This document shows positions 17,313-26,450 of a stretch of 64,000 nt of DNA, piece by piece. Position numbers and translations under genes: made by a program. This stretch comes from Pseudoduganella umbonata. GTDB lineage: Bacteria > Pseudomonadota > Gammaproteobacteria > Burkholderiales > Burkholderiaceae_D. The DNA is taken from positions 1 through 64,000 of the forward strand of contig NZ_JACHXS010000003.1 in assembly GCF_014192225.1 (NCBI RefSeq), written 5' to 3'. Within the stretch, counting starts at the first letter, position 1. Each line of letters begins with the position of its first letter. The notes below the pieces were generated by a model. That model saw only the letters and a list, made by a program, of their open reading frames with translations. It did not search any database and was not told the origin of the DNA.

Positions 17313-18095
17313 CTATGGCGCGGCGATGCCGTTGCCGGTGGCGGCCCACCAGATGCCGCCATACAGGTGATCCAGATAGTGCCGGTCGCGGTACATGTTG
17401 ACGTCGTGCCCCAGCGCGGACACGAATACGCGCGCCTTGCGGCCGCCGACGTGGTGGTACCAGCTCACCGGGTGCTCGGCGCCCATTCCGTTCGCCACCT
17501 GGCCGGGCCAGATCCGGGTCGGATCGTAAGTACGCTCGTCCACGTTCAGCACCGGCCTGATCGCCACGTTGTGCGGGTTGGCCAGCTCGTACCACTCGTC
17601 GCTCCAGATCCACCGCTCGGGAACGCCGAACGTGGCCGGGAAGGCCTTGTCGACGGTGCGCACGACGGCCGTCTGCATCTTCGGGTGGATCGTAAACGAG
17701 CGGCCGACCAGCTTTTCGTACCACGGCCATTTGCCGGGCGGGATGATGATCGCGCGATGGACGATGGCGACATTGCCGCCGCCGTCCACGTACTCCTCGA
17801 ACTTCCTGCGCTGCGCCTCGGAAAACTCTTCGCCGGAGGTGTTCAGCAGCACGATGGCGGAATAGCGCTTCAGGTCGCCGTCCAGCGCCCACAGCTGCGT
17901 CGCGTACGTCATCTCGAACGCATGCAGCTTGCCCAGCTGCTCGAAGCTTTCGCGGGCGACGGGAATGTATTCGTAGTGGTATTTGTTCGGCGCCGCCAGC
18001 ACCAGCAGCCGGAATTGCGGATCGGCCCAGGCAGGGTGGCAGAACGACAGGCAGCAGGCCAGGATGGCGGGGATGGCGAATGGATGCGGGCGCAT
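17313..18095 (-). CDS. Secreted ThuA-like domain protein
   Basis: Protein of 260 residues from the ATG at 18095, where a signal peptide starts (MRPHPFAIPAILACCLSFCHPAWA). The body is a ThuA/trehalose-utilisation-like class I glutamine-amidotransferase fold: FRLLVLAAPNKYHYEYIPVA, IVLLNTSGEEFSEAQRRKFEEYV, GGNVAIVHRAIIIPPG, and a late segment HPVSWYHHVGGRKARVFVSALGHD. ThuA proteins act in disaccharide keto-derivative metabolism or are fused to sugar-binding domains; the exact reaction is unclear. It is convergent with the patatin gene (17 bases between stops). Confidence 0.85.
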   Translation of the reverse strand: MRPHPFAIPAILACCLSFCHPAWADPQFRLLVLAAPNKYHYEYIPVARESFEQLGKLHAFEMTYATQLWALDGDLKRYSAIVLLNTSGEEFSEAQRRKFEEYVDGGGNVAIVHRAIIIPPGKWPWYEKLVGRSFTIHPKMQTAVVRTVDKAFPATFGVPERWIWSDEWYELANPHNVAIRPVLNVDERTYDPTRIWPGQVANGMGAEHPVSWYHHVGGRKARVFVSALGHDVNMYRDRHYLDHLYGGIWWAATGNGIAAP

Positions 18096-18293
18096 GGGCA
18101 GTCTCGGATGAATGACGGCGTAGCATAGCGCAAGGCCTGCGCCGAAAACAACGGAATCGCGGGCCGCCGGCCACGGTCCTTGCGCGACGGTGAGCGATGG
18201 TTGACACTCGTCGTCATTCCCCCGGGCCACCTCGCGCCGTCCGGCGGCCGGCAATGGCACGGCCGGCGCCCCCCCGATCATGGAGGCCGCACC

Positions 18294-20327
18294 ATGCGTG
18301 TATTCGTCATCCGGCCATTCGGCACCAAGGAAGGCATCGACTTCGAACGGGTCGACACCGACCTGATCCAGGGCGCGCTGGCGCTGCTGCGCGCCCGCGG
18401 CAGGCCGGTCAGCGGCGGCGGCACCGGCCTGATCAGCCAGCAGGGCAATATCCGCGACGACATGTTCCGGCTGATCGCCCTGTCCGACCTGGTGATTGCC
18501 GACGTGTCGATCCACAATGCGAACGTGTTCTACGAACTGGGCATGCGCCACGCGCTGCGGCGCGGCCATACGTTCCTGATCCGCGCCCAGTCCGAGGTGC
18601 CCTACCCGTTCGACCTGCAGACCGATCGTTACTTCATCTACGATGCCGCCGACCCCGGCGCGCGCGTGCCGGCGCTGGCCAGTGCGATCGAGTCGACGCT
18701 GGCTGCCACCAGGCCCGACAGTCCGATGTTCCTGCTGCTGCCCAGGCTGGCGCCGCATGGCCGCGGCCAGCTGGCCATGGTGCCGCCCGGCTTTCGCGAG
18801 GAAGTCGAACGCGCCCATAACAGCGCGCTGTTCGGCAAGCTGCGCCTGCTGGCCGACGAGGCCAGCGCCTTCGAATGGGACCAGGAAGGCTTGCGCCTGG
18901 TGGGCGACGCGCAAATCAGGCTGCGTGCCTACAACGGCGCCCGCGATACCTTCGAGCGCCTGCAGCGGGCCGGCGACGACGACACCTACGCGGACCTGCG
19001 GCTGGCAACGATCTACCAGCGGCTCGCAATGGCCGAACCGCAACACCGGACCGATCTGGTCACGCGTTCCGAACAGGCGCTTGCCCGCGTGCTGGCCGGG
19101 CCGGTGCCCGGCGGCGACTGCGTGGAAGCCTTGTCCCTGTCTGCCAGCAACCGGAAATCGGCCTGGATCGACCAGCTGGATGCGGCGCCGGCGCAGCGGC
19201 AGCAGGAGGTCACGCTGCGCTCGGTCCATTTCGAGAACATGCTGGCGCTGTACCTGAAGGCAGCCGGGCGCGACCTGAACGGCCATTACGCCGCCATCAA
19301 CGCGCTGGCCGCACTGAAGATCCGCGTCGCCCTTGCCGCCGCCCATCCCGGGATCTGGAGCGCCATGTTCGACGACGAAGCCACGGCGCATGCGCGCCTG
19401 ACGTCCGCACGGCTGCTGGCCGAGCGCCTGGCGGCAACGCTGTGCCTGGCCCTCGGACTCGATGACGCGATGGACAGCCGTGCGGCCGAACCGGATCCCT
19501 GGCTGCTGTGCAGCCGCGCCGATTACCTGGTGCTGACGCCGCCTGGCCGCCCGGCGCAGATCGAGCGGGCCTACCGCAAGGCATTGACCGGCGCCGACCG
19601 TTTCGCGCTGGAAGCCACGCGCCGCAACCTGGCCCTCTACCGGCGGCTCGGCCTGTTCGAGCCGGGGGTCGGCGCGGCGCTGGACGTCCTCGACGAGCTC
19701 GCGGCGGCCGCGCCGCCGGTACCGCCGGCGCCGTCGAAAGTACTGCTGTTCACCGGCCACATGGTCGACGGCGAGGACCGGCCGCCATCGGCGGCGCGTT
19801 TCCCCCGCACGGATGCGGCCTGCGAACGGGCACGCGGATTGATCCGGGATGCGGTGCAGCGCGAAATCGCCGACTGCCGCGGCACGGTCCTCGGCATTGC
19901 CGGCGGCGCCTGCGGCGGCGATACGCTGTTCCACGAAATCTGCCTGGAACTCGGCGTGCGCACCGAACTCTACCTGGCGCTGCCACCGGACCGGTTCGAG
20001 GCATGTTCGGTGCGCCGCGGCGGCGCCGGCTGGGTGAAGCGCTACCGCATCCTGGCCGGCCAGCTGCCCACGCGGATACTGCAAACCGCCGAGCCGCTGC
20101 CGGCCTGGCTCGTCGACAGGCCGGACTACGACCTGTGGCAGCGCACCAACCTGTGGATGCTGTACAGCGCCCTCGCCACCGGCGCCCGCGACCCGGTGCT
20201 GATCGCCCTGCACAACCGGCAGGCCGGAACGGAAGGCGCAGGCGGCACCGCGCACCTGATCGACGAGGCGGCGCGCTGGGGTTTCAGGCCGGTGGAGCTG
20301 GATGCCGCGGTGTTGCTGGACTCGTGA
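18294..20327 (+). CDS. Deoxyribosyltransferase/TIR-like + TPR-S-like + SLOG-like protein (possible defence or nucleotide signalling)
   Basis: Protein of 677 residues; the start at 18294 follows GGAGG and lies directly before IRPFGTKEGIDF. Residues 1-140 resemble the nucleoside 2-deoxyribosyltransferase/TIR-like fold, with SDLVIADVSIHNANVFYELG and a candidate catalytic Glu81. Residues about 150-480 are alpha-helical and resemble the DUF4071/TRAF-binding-type TPR region (TPR-S), with repeat-like pieces such as RNLALYRRLGLFEPG. Residues about 485-677 resemble a SLOG-type Rossmann domain, with GIAGGACGGDTLFHE (about 534-548). Similar modules occur together in predicted nucleotide-based conflict systems and in the regulatory part of animal ASK kinases. 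No partner gene is adjacent. The N-terminal call is good; the other two are moderate. Confidence 0.68.
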   Translation: MRVFVIRPFGTKEGIDFERVDTDLIQGALALLRARGRPVSGGGTGLISQQGNIRDDMFRLIALSDLVIADVSIHNANVFYELGMRHALRRGHTFLIRAQSEVPYPFDLQTDRYFIYDAADPGARVPALASAIESTLAATRPDSPMFLLLPRLAPHGRGQLAMVPPGFREEVERAHNSALFGKLRLLADEASAFEWDQEGLRLVGDAQIRLRAYNGARDTFERLQRAGDDDTYADLRLATIYQRLAMAEPQHRTDLVTRSEQALARVLAGPVPGGDCVEALSLSASNRKSAWIDQLDAAPAQRQQEVTLRSVHFENMLALYLKAAGRDLNGHYAAINALAALKIRVALAAAHPGIWSAMFDDEATAHARLTSARLLAERLAATLCLALGLDDAMDSRAAEPDPWLLCSRADYLVLTPPGRPAQIERAYRKALTGADRFALEATRRNLALYRRLGLFEPGVGAALDVLDELAAAAPPVPPAPSKVLLFTGHMVDGEDRPPSAARFPRTDAACERARGLIRDAVQREIADCRGTVLGIAGGACGGDTLFHEICLELGVRTELYLALPPDRFEACSVRRGGAGWVKRYRILAGQLPTRILQTAEPLPAWLVDRPDYDLWQRTNLWMLYSALATGARDPVLIALHNRQAGTEGAGGTAHLIDEAARWGFRPVELDAAVLLDS

Positions 20328-20337
20328 CCGTGAGGCC

Positions 20338-20949
20338 CTAGCGCGCCGGCCCCGGCACGCCAAGCGTTCCCAGTACTTCCAGGCCGCCATCCGCCCTGGC
20401 CCGCGCCACCACCATCTCGCCCTGCGCCAGGCTGGTGCCGGTCAGCGCGCGCACGTTGACGTCATGGGTGACCAGCACCAGGTTGCCGGGCTCGCGCCAG
20501 GCGGCGGCGTACTTGCGCGCGGAAGCGACCTTGCGCTCCGCCACCGCATCGTCCTCCTGCCAGATCGAATCCACCATGTCGGCCGGCTCGGCGCGGCCGA
20601 ACGCGAGCTTCGCGGTCTCCACGCAGCGGCACCAGCGGCTGGTCAGCACGCGGCCGACCGGCACCGCGTGCCGGCGGAATGCCGCGCCGATCGCCTGCGC
20701 GTCGGCACGGCCCGCGGGCGACAGGTTGCGCTGGGTCGCGCAATCGCCGAGCCTGAAGCCGGCCGGATCGCCGATGCCGGGCGTGGTGACGGCATGGCGC
20801 ATCACCACCACGTGGCCCCCGCCGGACAGCCGCTTCCACAGGCCGGCTTCGTCCGCGCCGGCAAGCGGTGTGTGCAACGACAACGCGGCCAGCACTCCGA
20901 TGGCCGGTGCCCCAAGGCTCCGCAGTCCTGATTTCAGCGAACGCAACAT
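20338..20949 (-). CDS. Secreted histidine phosphatase family protein
   Basis: Protein of 203 residues from the ATG at 20949 (GGGAG five bases upstream), beginning a signal peptide (RSLGAPAIGVLAALSLHTPLAGA). The catalytic MRHA motif follows at VVVMRHAVTTPG, and the second histidine is in LVTHDVNVRALTG, as expected of a phosphoglycerate-mutase-like phosphatase. CATQRNLSPAGRADAQAIG and SRWCRCVETA are further family blocks. Periplasmic phosphatase of unknown substrate. It ends eleven bases from the stop of the convergent 18294 gene. Confidence 0.85.
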   Translation of the reverse strand: MLRSLKSGLRSLGAPAIGVLAALSLHTPLAGADEAGLWKRLSGGGHVVVMRHAVTTPGIGDPAGFRLGDCATQRNLSPAGRADAQAIGAAFRRHAVPVGRVLTSRWCRCVETAKLAFGRAEPADMVDSIWQEDDAVAERKVASARKYAAAWREPGNLVLVTHDVNVRALTGTSLAQGEMVVARARADGGLEVLGTLGVPGPAR

Positions 20950-21094
20950 GTCGACTCCCGAAATGACCTGATCCACTCACCATGATGAGCGATGGACAGC
21001 GGGTTTGCCGCCCGCCACGTCGTAATATATCAGCGCCCGGTATTAGCCCACCCGACATCTGCCCACTCGATCCACTGTTCATTCGCCACCATTC

Positions 21095-23914
21095 ATGACC
21101 TTTCATCCCGGCTGCCTCGCCCTCGGCCTCGCCCTGCTGTCCAGTGCTCCGGCTTTTGCCACCGATTTTGCCACCGATCACGCCACCGGTTTCGACCTGA
21201 AGGCCGGCCGCGCCGTCGCCGCCGTACTGGCGGAAGACGATGCGACGATGCGGCTCGCCGCCGATCTCGTACGGCGCGACCTGCAGGCCGTCGGCGGCGC
21301 GCCCGCTGCCCGCGCCGCCAGGCTGGCGGACTGCCGCGAAGTGTGCGTCGTCATCGGCCGCCACGATTCGCCGCTGCTGCGCGAGATCGCCCGGACCGAA
21401 GGCCTCGACTTTGCCGCGCTGGCCGGGCAGTGGGAACGGTACCAGCGCGTGGGGATCGATTCGCGTGCGCGGCCGGGCACGCGCCTGCTCGTGATCGCCG
21501 GGTCCGACGCGCGCGGCGCCGTGTTCGGCGCGGTCGACCTGACGCGGGAGATCGGCGTGTCGGCATGGGAGTGGTGGGCGGATGTAAAGCCGAGGACGGC
21601 CGACCGCATCGCCGTGCGCGGCGCGAAGATCCTGTCCGACGCGCCGTCGGTGCGCTACCGCGGCATTTTCCTGAACGACGAGGACTGGGGCCTGCAGCCA
21701 TGGGCGGCGCAGACCTTCGACCCGGCCAGGGATATCGGCCCGGCCACCTACGCGCGCATCTTCGAACTGCTGTGGCGCCTGAAGGCCAACCTGCTGTGGC
21801 CGGCCATGCACGATTCGACGAAGCCCTTCTACCAGGTCCCCGGCAACGCGCAGGCGGCAAAGGATTACGCGATCATCGTCGGCACGTCGCACGCCGAGCC
21901 GATGATGCGCAATAACGTGCGCGAATGGAACAAGGGCGACGGCGACTTCAACTTCTTCACCAACCGCGCGGCGATCGCCCGCTACTGGAAAACCCGCGTC
22001 GATGAAACGACCGGCGCCGAAGCGTTCTACACGATGGGCATCCGCGGGGTGCACGATTCGGCGATGGAAGGTGCCGACACGATCGACGAGGCGCGCGCCG
22101 GCGTGACCGACGCGATCGCGCTGCAGCGCAGGCTGCTGGCCGATGCGTGGCGCAAGCCGCTGCCGCGGATCCCGCAGGCGCTGACCGTCTACAAGGAAAT
22201 GCTGGACATCTACAACAGCGGCCTGCGGGTGCCGGACGACATCACGCTGGTCTGGCCCGACGATAACTATGGCTACCTGCACCAGCTCAGCACGCCGAAG
22301 GAAGCGGCGCGCAGTGGCGGCACCGGCCTGTATTACCACATCTCCTACTGGGGCCGCCCGCACGATTACCTGTGGCTCGCCACCACGCCGCCAGGCCTGC
22401 TGCGCGACCAGCTGCAGCGCGCCGTGGCCACCCGGACCGACCGCCTCTGGGTGCTCAACGTGGGCGACATCAAGCCGGCCGAATACCTGACCCAGTATTT
22501 CCTCGACGCGGCCTTCGACAAACGCCAGCTCGACCGCCCCGCCGCCGGCCACATGGGGGAATGGTTCGCGCAACAGTTCGGCGCCGCGCAGGCCCCGGCC
22601 ATCGCCGACATCATGCGCGAGTTCTACGCGCTGGCCTGGGAGCGCAAGCCCGAATACATGGGCTTCTCGCAGACCGAGCCGACGACGCCGACACGCCAGG
22701 CCGACTACCTCCAGTCGGGCGGCGAGGAAGCCGAGCAGCGGCTGGCACGCTACGAGGCGCTGGCGCTGCGCGCGCAGGCGATCGGCGCCGCGCTGCCGGC
22801 CGACCGCAAGGATGCCTTCTTCCAGCTGGTGCTGTATCCGGTGCGGGCCAGCGCGAACCTGAACGCCCGCATCCTGAAACTGGACCTGGCGGCGCAGTAC
22901 GCGCGCATGGGCCGGCCGTCGGCGCAGCATTACGCGAGCGCCGCGAAGGCGGCGCAGGCTGCCATCGCCGCCGACACCGCGCACTACAACGCGCAGGCCG
23001 GCGGCAAATGGCGCGGCATGATGGATGCGGCGCCGCGCCGCCTGCCCGTGTTCGCCGAGCCGGTGTTCCCGGCCTATGGCGCACCGTCGCGCAGCGATTG
23101 CGGCCTGGCTTTCCCCTCGCCGCTGTCGGCGCAGGGCGGCGCACTGTGGTTTACGCGCGGCGTGCCCGAGACGAAAACGCTGACGGTGATCCAGTACGCG
23201 GCCGCGCCGCTGCGCTGGTCGGCCGGCAAGGTACCGGCCGGGCTGCGCCTGTCGCACGATGGCGGTACGCTCGATGCCGCCAACGGCTACGAGCAGCGCA
23301 TCGCCGTCGCGTATGACGGCAAGGGCGACACGAACGGCCTGCAGATCGGCTGCGGCGGCCAGCGTCTAACCGCCCGCGTGCAGGTGGCGCCCGGTGCCGC
23401 GATCGCGACCGAGCACGAACGGATCATCACGCTGCCGGCTACACTGGCCAGCGCACCGGGCTGGACGCCGGTGGAAATCGGCAGCTTCGGCATGGCGCAA
23501 CGCGCCGACCTGGCACTGCCCTCGCGCGACGATCCGGCCGGCGCACCGGCGCTGGACTATCCGTTCCACAGCCACACGAAAGCCGGGGCGCGGCTGCGGA
23601 TCGTGGCCGTGCCGGTCCACGCGCTGACCTCGGCCAGCAAGCTGCGCATCGCCGTCTCGCTCGACGGCGAGGCGCCCGTGACACTGGACTTCGGTACCGT
23701 GGGCCGCAGCGACGAGTGGAAGCGCAACGTGCTGTCGAACAGCGCCGTGCGCACGCTAGCGCTGCCTGCGCTGGCGCCCGGTGCGCACCGGCTGCGTGTG
23801 CAGGCGCTGGACCCCGGTTTCGTGCTGGACCGGATCGAGGTCGTGTTCGATGGTGCGCCGCAGTTCTACGGTGCGCCGCCAATCCCGGCGCCGCCGGCAG
23901 CGGCCGCGCGCTGA
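21095..23914 (+). CDS. GH115 alpha-glucuronidase, secreted
   Basis: Protein of 939 residues with a signal peptide (CLALGLALLSSAPAFA). Glycoside hydrolase family 115 motifs are clear: REIGVSAWEWWADVKP, RYRGIFLNDEDWGLQPWAAQTFDP, YARIFELLWRLKANLLWPAMHD, TSHAEPMMRNNVREW, TLVWPDDNYGYLHQL and GGTGLYYHISYWGRPHDYLW. The C-terminal 200 residues form the usual beta-sandwich and Ig-like domain. GH115 enzymes remove (4-O-methyl-)glucuronic acid from inner or terminal positions of glucuronoxylan or arabinogalactan. It stands alone, but fits the GH2/GH43 enzymes elsewhere in the window as part of hemicellulose breakdown. Confidence 0.93.
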   Translation: MTFHPGCLALGLALLSSAPAFATDFATDHATGFDLKAGRAVAAVLAEDDATMRLAADLVRRDLQAVGGAPAARAARLADCREVCVVIGRHDSPLLREIARTEGLDFAALAGQWERYQRVGIDSRARPGTRLLVIAGSDARGAVFGAVDLTREIGVSAWEWWADVKPRTADRIAVRGAKILSDAPSVRYRGIFLNDEDWGLQPWAAQTFDPARDIGPATYARIFELLWRLKANLLWPAMHDSTKPFYQVPGNAQAAKDYAIIVGTSHAEPMMRNNVREWNKGDGDFNFFTNRAAIARYWKTRVDETTGAEAFYTMGIRGVHDSAMEGADTIDEARAGVTDAIALQRRLLADAWRKPLPRIPQALTVYKEMLDIYNSGLRVPDDITLVWPDDNYGYLHQLSTPKEAARSGGTGLYYHISYWGRPHDYLWLATTPPGLLRDQLQRAVATRTDRLWVLNVGDIKPAEYLTQYFLDAAFDKRQLDRPAAGHMGEWFAQQFGAAQAPAIADIMREFYALAWERKPEYMGFSQTEPTTPTRQADYLQSGGEEAEQRLARYEALALRAQAIGAALPADRKDAFFQLVLYPVRASANLNARILKLDLAAQYARMGRPSAQHYASAAKAAQAAIAADTAHYNAQAGGKWRGMMDAAPRRLPVFAEPVFPAYGAPSRSDCGLAFPSPLSAQGGALWFTRGVPETKTLTVIQYAAAPLRWSAGKVPAGLRLSHDGGTLDAANGYEQRIAVAYDGKGDTNGLQIGCGGQRLTARVQVAPGAAIATEHERIITLPATLASAPGWTPVEIGSFGMAQRADLALPSRDDPAGAPALDYPFHSHTKAGARLRIVAVPVHALTSASKLRIAVSLDGEAPVTLDFGTVGRSDEWKRNVLSNSAVRTLALPALAPGAHRLRVQALDPGFVLDRIEVVFDGAPQFYGAPPIPAPPAAAAR

Positions 23915-24085
23915 ACCTCGCGGCGCACCTTAGATACCGCTTAAGTACATACCGTTTATACCGTTACTTCATGCAGCTGCCTATATAATCGGCGCGGCTC
24001 CTGCGTGCTGCGGCACGCGAATGCCTGCAACCGTGCAGGCGATGTTCAACCTGCCCCCTGCCGGGGCAAAGACCGGTGTGACACC

Positions 24086-24244
24086 ATGAAAATCCGAAGC
24101 AAGGAAACGCTGCGCGAGCGGCGCCGCCTGAATTTCCGCTCGACGACTGAACTGATGGCGCGGCGCAAACGCCTGCGCAACCGGCTCAGCCTCGTACTGG
24201 CCCTGGGCGCGACGCTCGGCACGCTGCTGTTCAAGTTCGAATAA
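24086..24244 (+). CDS. Tiny basic protein with one C-terminal membrane helix
   Basis: Protein of 52 residues. The first 36 are strongly basic (RSKETLRERRRLNFRSTTEL, then ARRKRLRNR) and are followed by a hydrophobic helix, LSLVLALGATLGTLLF, ending KFE. It looks like a C-tail-anchored inner-membrane microprotein. There is no clear ribosome site; instead the palindrome GGTGTGACACC directly precedes the ATG. GC-rich third codon positions support coding. Function unknown. Confidence 0.5.
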   Translation: MKIRSKETLRERRRLNFRSTTELMARRKRLRNRLSLVLALGATLGTLLFKFE

Positions 24245-24319
24245 GGCGCGAGGCGGATACTCCCGGCCACGCCGCGGCCGGGGCGGCCGGCCGGGCGGCG
24301 CAGCGCCGCCCGCCTCACG

Positions 24320-24727
24320 CTAGCGGTGCAGCTCGCCAGCCCGCTCCGGCTGGTACACCACCTCCACCACCTTCACCTGGAAGGTCGCGCCGTCGGGCCG
24401 GGTCCATTCGATGCTCTTGCCCTCCTTCAGGCCCAGCAGCGCACTGCCGACCGGCGTCAGGATCGACAGCCTGTCGCCGCTGCCGTCCATGTCCTTCGGA
24501 TAGGACAGCACCATGTCGCGCGCTTCGGCGGCATCGTCGAGCACGAAGCGCACCCGCGAGTTCATGGTCGCCACGTCCGGCGGCATGTCTTCCGGTTCGA
24601 CCACCTGGGCGCGCGACAGCTCTCCCAGCAGTGCCTGCTGGGCCTGGGCCTGCGCGGCCGGCAGCGCATCGAGCAAGGCCTCCAGGCGATCCATGTCCAG
24701 CGACGATACGACGATTTTCGTTTTCAT
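24320..24727 (-). CDS. rnk: Nucleoside diphosphate kinase regulator (Rnk/GreA-C family)
   Basis: Protein of 135 residues from the ATG at 24727. A short N-terminal helical arm (KIVVSSLDMDRLEALLDAL) is followed by a GreA/GreB C-terminal FKBP-like domain (about 55-135: TMNSRVRFVLDD, DRLSILTPVGSALLGLKEGKSIEW). This is the Rnk layout. Rnk proteins bind RNA polymerase near the secondary channel without the acidic coiled-coil tip and influence NDP kinase levels and stress responses. It is a single gene in opposite orientation to its neighbours. Confidence 0.88.
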   Translation of the reverse strand: MKTKIVVSSLDMDRLEALLDALPAAQAQAQQALLGELSRAQVVEPEDMPPDVATMNSRVRFVLDDAAEARDMVLSYPKDMDGSGDRLSILTPVGSALLGLKEGKSIEWTRPDGATFQVKVVEVVYQPERAGELHR

Positions 24728-25139
24728 GACTAACTCTGCAATAGTGGCCCGGCCGTCGGCCGGGCAGGATGAATCGGTTTCGCCCACGTCAAGCAGGCGG
24801 CATTGGCAGGGGTGATGGGGCCCGGGAGGCCAGCTGGCCGGCGGCCGGCTGGGAGTTCCTCACCGAGCCCCGGAGAGCCGGGCGAAATCTCGCGAGCGCA
24901 GCGCCAGCGCGGGCGCAAGGGGAGCCGGGAGCGGCAGGGAAGACAGGAATGACGGGGACGACAGCGAACCTCCCTCGTTCAGGGGCGAACCATGAAGCCG
25001 GCGAAGACGGAATGGGTTCGTTGTCAGCATGTGTCCCGATTATACACACGGGCATTTTTTGCCGGGGCGGCTTCGCTGCGGGATGTCCGAATGTCACGTA
25101 TCATCGCGTGTTTTGCCAACGGTTTACCCCCGAAGAACG
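24728..25139. other. Gene-poor divergent intergenic region
   Basis: It separates the Rnk and EamA genes. I see no convincing gene, repeat or structured RNA; the frames present lack ribosome sites and known motifs. Confidence 0.5.
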
Positions 25140-26078
25140 ATGAATCCAGCCCTGTCTCCCGATGTCCGCCCGTTCTTTGCGCGCCCGCGTTCCGTCTTCC
25201 TGGTGGCAACGCTGTGCTGCCTGCTGTGGGGCAGCTCGTACCCGTCGATCAAGAGCGGCTACGAGCTGCTCGCCATCGCCCAGCACGACGTGCCGTCGAA
25301 GCTGATCTTCGCCGGCTACCGCTTCCTGATCGCCGGCCTGTGCCTGGTGCTGCTGGCCATCGCGCTGCGCAAGCCGGCGCTGCGGCTGACCGGGCGCCAG
25401 CTGGGCCAGCTCACGATGCTGGGGCTGGCGCAGACCGGCCTGCAGTACGTGTTCTTCTACATCGGCCTGGCCTACACGACGGGTGTGCGCGCGTCGATCC
25501 TGAATGCCACCACCACTTTCTTCAGCGTGCTGCTGGCACACTTCATCTACCGCAACGACCGGCTGTCGCCCCGCAAGGCCGCCGGGTGCCTGCTCGGCTT
25601 CGCCGGCGTGGTGGCGGTGAACCTCGGCAGCGGCGGCTTCGATATCGCCTTCACCTGGCAGGGCGAAGGCTTCATCGTGATCGCCGCGTTCGTGCTGTCC
25701 GCCGCGTCGATCTACGGCAAGCACGTTTCCGGCGGCATGGATGCGATGGTGATGACGGGATGGCAGCTGGCCATCGGCGGCGCGGCGCTGCTGGCCGGCG
25801 GCTACGCGACCGGCGGCACGATCGGCAACATGACGTTCGCGCCGGCGCTGCTGCTGGCCTACCTGGCGCTGCTGTCGGCCGTGGCATTCACGCTATGGAG
25901 CCTGCTGCTGAAACACAACCCCGTGGGCACGGTCAGCGTGTTCGCGTTCCTCATTCCCGTGTTCGGCGCGGCGCTGTCGGCGCTGTTCCTGGACGAGAGC
26001 ATCCTCGAATGGAAGAACCTGGTCGCGCTGCTGCTGGTCTGCGCCGGAATCTGGCTGGTGACGCGGCCGCCCCGTTGA
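25140..26078 (+). CDS. EamA/DMT family transporter
   Basis: Inner-membrane protein of 312 residues with ten hydrophobic segments and two EamA repeats. The first repeat opens with LVATLCCLLWGSSYPSIKSGYE and the second with FIVIAAFVLSAASIYGKHVSGG; both end in the PxxxxxxxxxFLxE-like pattern (here LIPVFGAALSALFLDESI). Drug/metabolite permeases export amino acids, sugars or other metabolites; the substrate is not predictable. The ATG at 25140 puts the first helix close to the N-terminus. Its stop codon lies within a 15-base tandem repeat. Confidence 0.87.
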   Translation: MNPALSPDVRPFFARPRSVFLVATLCCLLWGSSYPSIKSGYELLAIAQHDVPSKLIFAGYRFLIAGLCLVLLAIALRKPALRLTGRQLGQLTMLGLAQTGLQYVFFYIGLAYTTGVRASILNATTTFFSVLLAHFIYRNDRLSPRKAAGCLLGFAGVVAVNLGSGGFDIAFTWQGEGFIVIAAFVLSAASIYGKHVSGGMDAMVMTGWQLAIGGAALLAGGYATGGTIGNMTFAPALLLAYLALLSAVAFTLWSLLLKHNPVGTVSVFAFLIPVFGAALSALFLDESILEWKNLVALLLVCAGIWLVTRPPR

Positions 26079-26116
26079 GCGGCATGCCGTTGATTGACAT
26101 GCCGTTGAGTGGCATA
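26072..26116. repeat. 15-base tandem repeat containing the stop codon
   Basis: Three units, CCGTTGAGCGGCATG, CCGTTGATTGACATG and CCGTTGAGTGGCATA, lie end to end. The TGA of the EamA gene is inside the first unit and further TGA triplets recur at the same place in each unit. Confidence 0.8.
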
Positions 26117-26199
26117 CCGTACACTGACTAGCAAGTCCAACTTGACTTTTGGTTAACATTGACGGATGCTGCTTTGCACCATGAACAAGGAGGAACCAC

Positions 26200-26424
26200 A
26201 TGCATCCGCTCGACCGTCGGCTCGATCGCCGGCTCGATAACGACCTGGCCCGCGAAATCGATCGCGCCATTTCCATAGAGAATATGGAAGGTTCGTTGAA
26301 AGCATGGTCGCACCTGGTGCAGGTCGGCCTGTCTCCGAATGCGATCCGCCGCGTGCTGGCGCTCGATAGCGGCGCTCGGCGGCGGCGGCGCGCAGCCATC
26401 CCGTTCCGGGAAGCCGAGCCCTGA
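26200..26424 (+). CDS. Small basic protein, paralogue of the 8419 gene
   Basis: Protein of 74 residues with an excellent ribosome site (AAGGAGGA seven bases before ATG). The N-terminus has an Arg-Leu-Asp repeat (LDRRLDRRLDNDLARE). The centre, AWSHLVQVGLSPNAIRRVL, aligns with AWVYMAAQGVPRNVITRVL of the gene at 8419, and the C-terminus is basic in both. Function unknown; a small nucleic-acid-binding or regulatory protein is possible. It has its own terminator shared with galK. Confidence 0.7.
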   Translation: MHPLDRRLDRRLDNDLAREIDRAISIENMEGSLKAWSHLVQVGLSPNAIRRVLALDSGARRRRRAAIPFREAEP

Positions 26425-26450
26425 GCGCCGGCGTGCCTTGTGCGCGCACA

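Noticed and set aside
15097..18207. 1036-codon minus-strand frame across the patatin and ThuA genes
   Set aside because: Low-complexity Arg/Gly/Gln translation opposite two well-supported genes.
24769..25143. 124-codon frame upstream of the EamA gene
   Set aside because: No ribosome site, no domain, composition like random GC-rich DNA.
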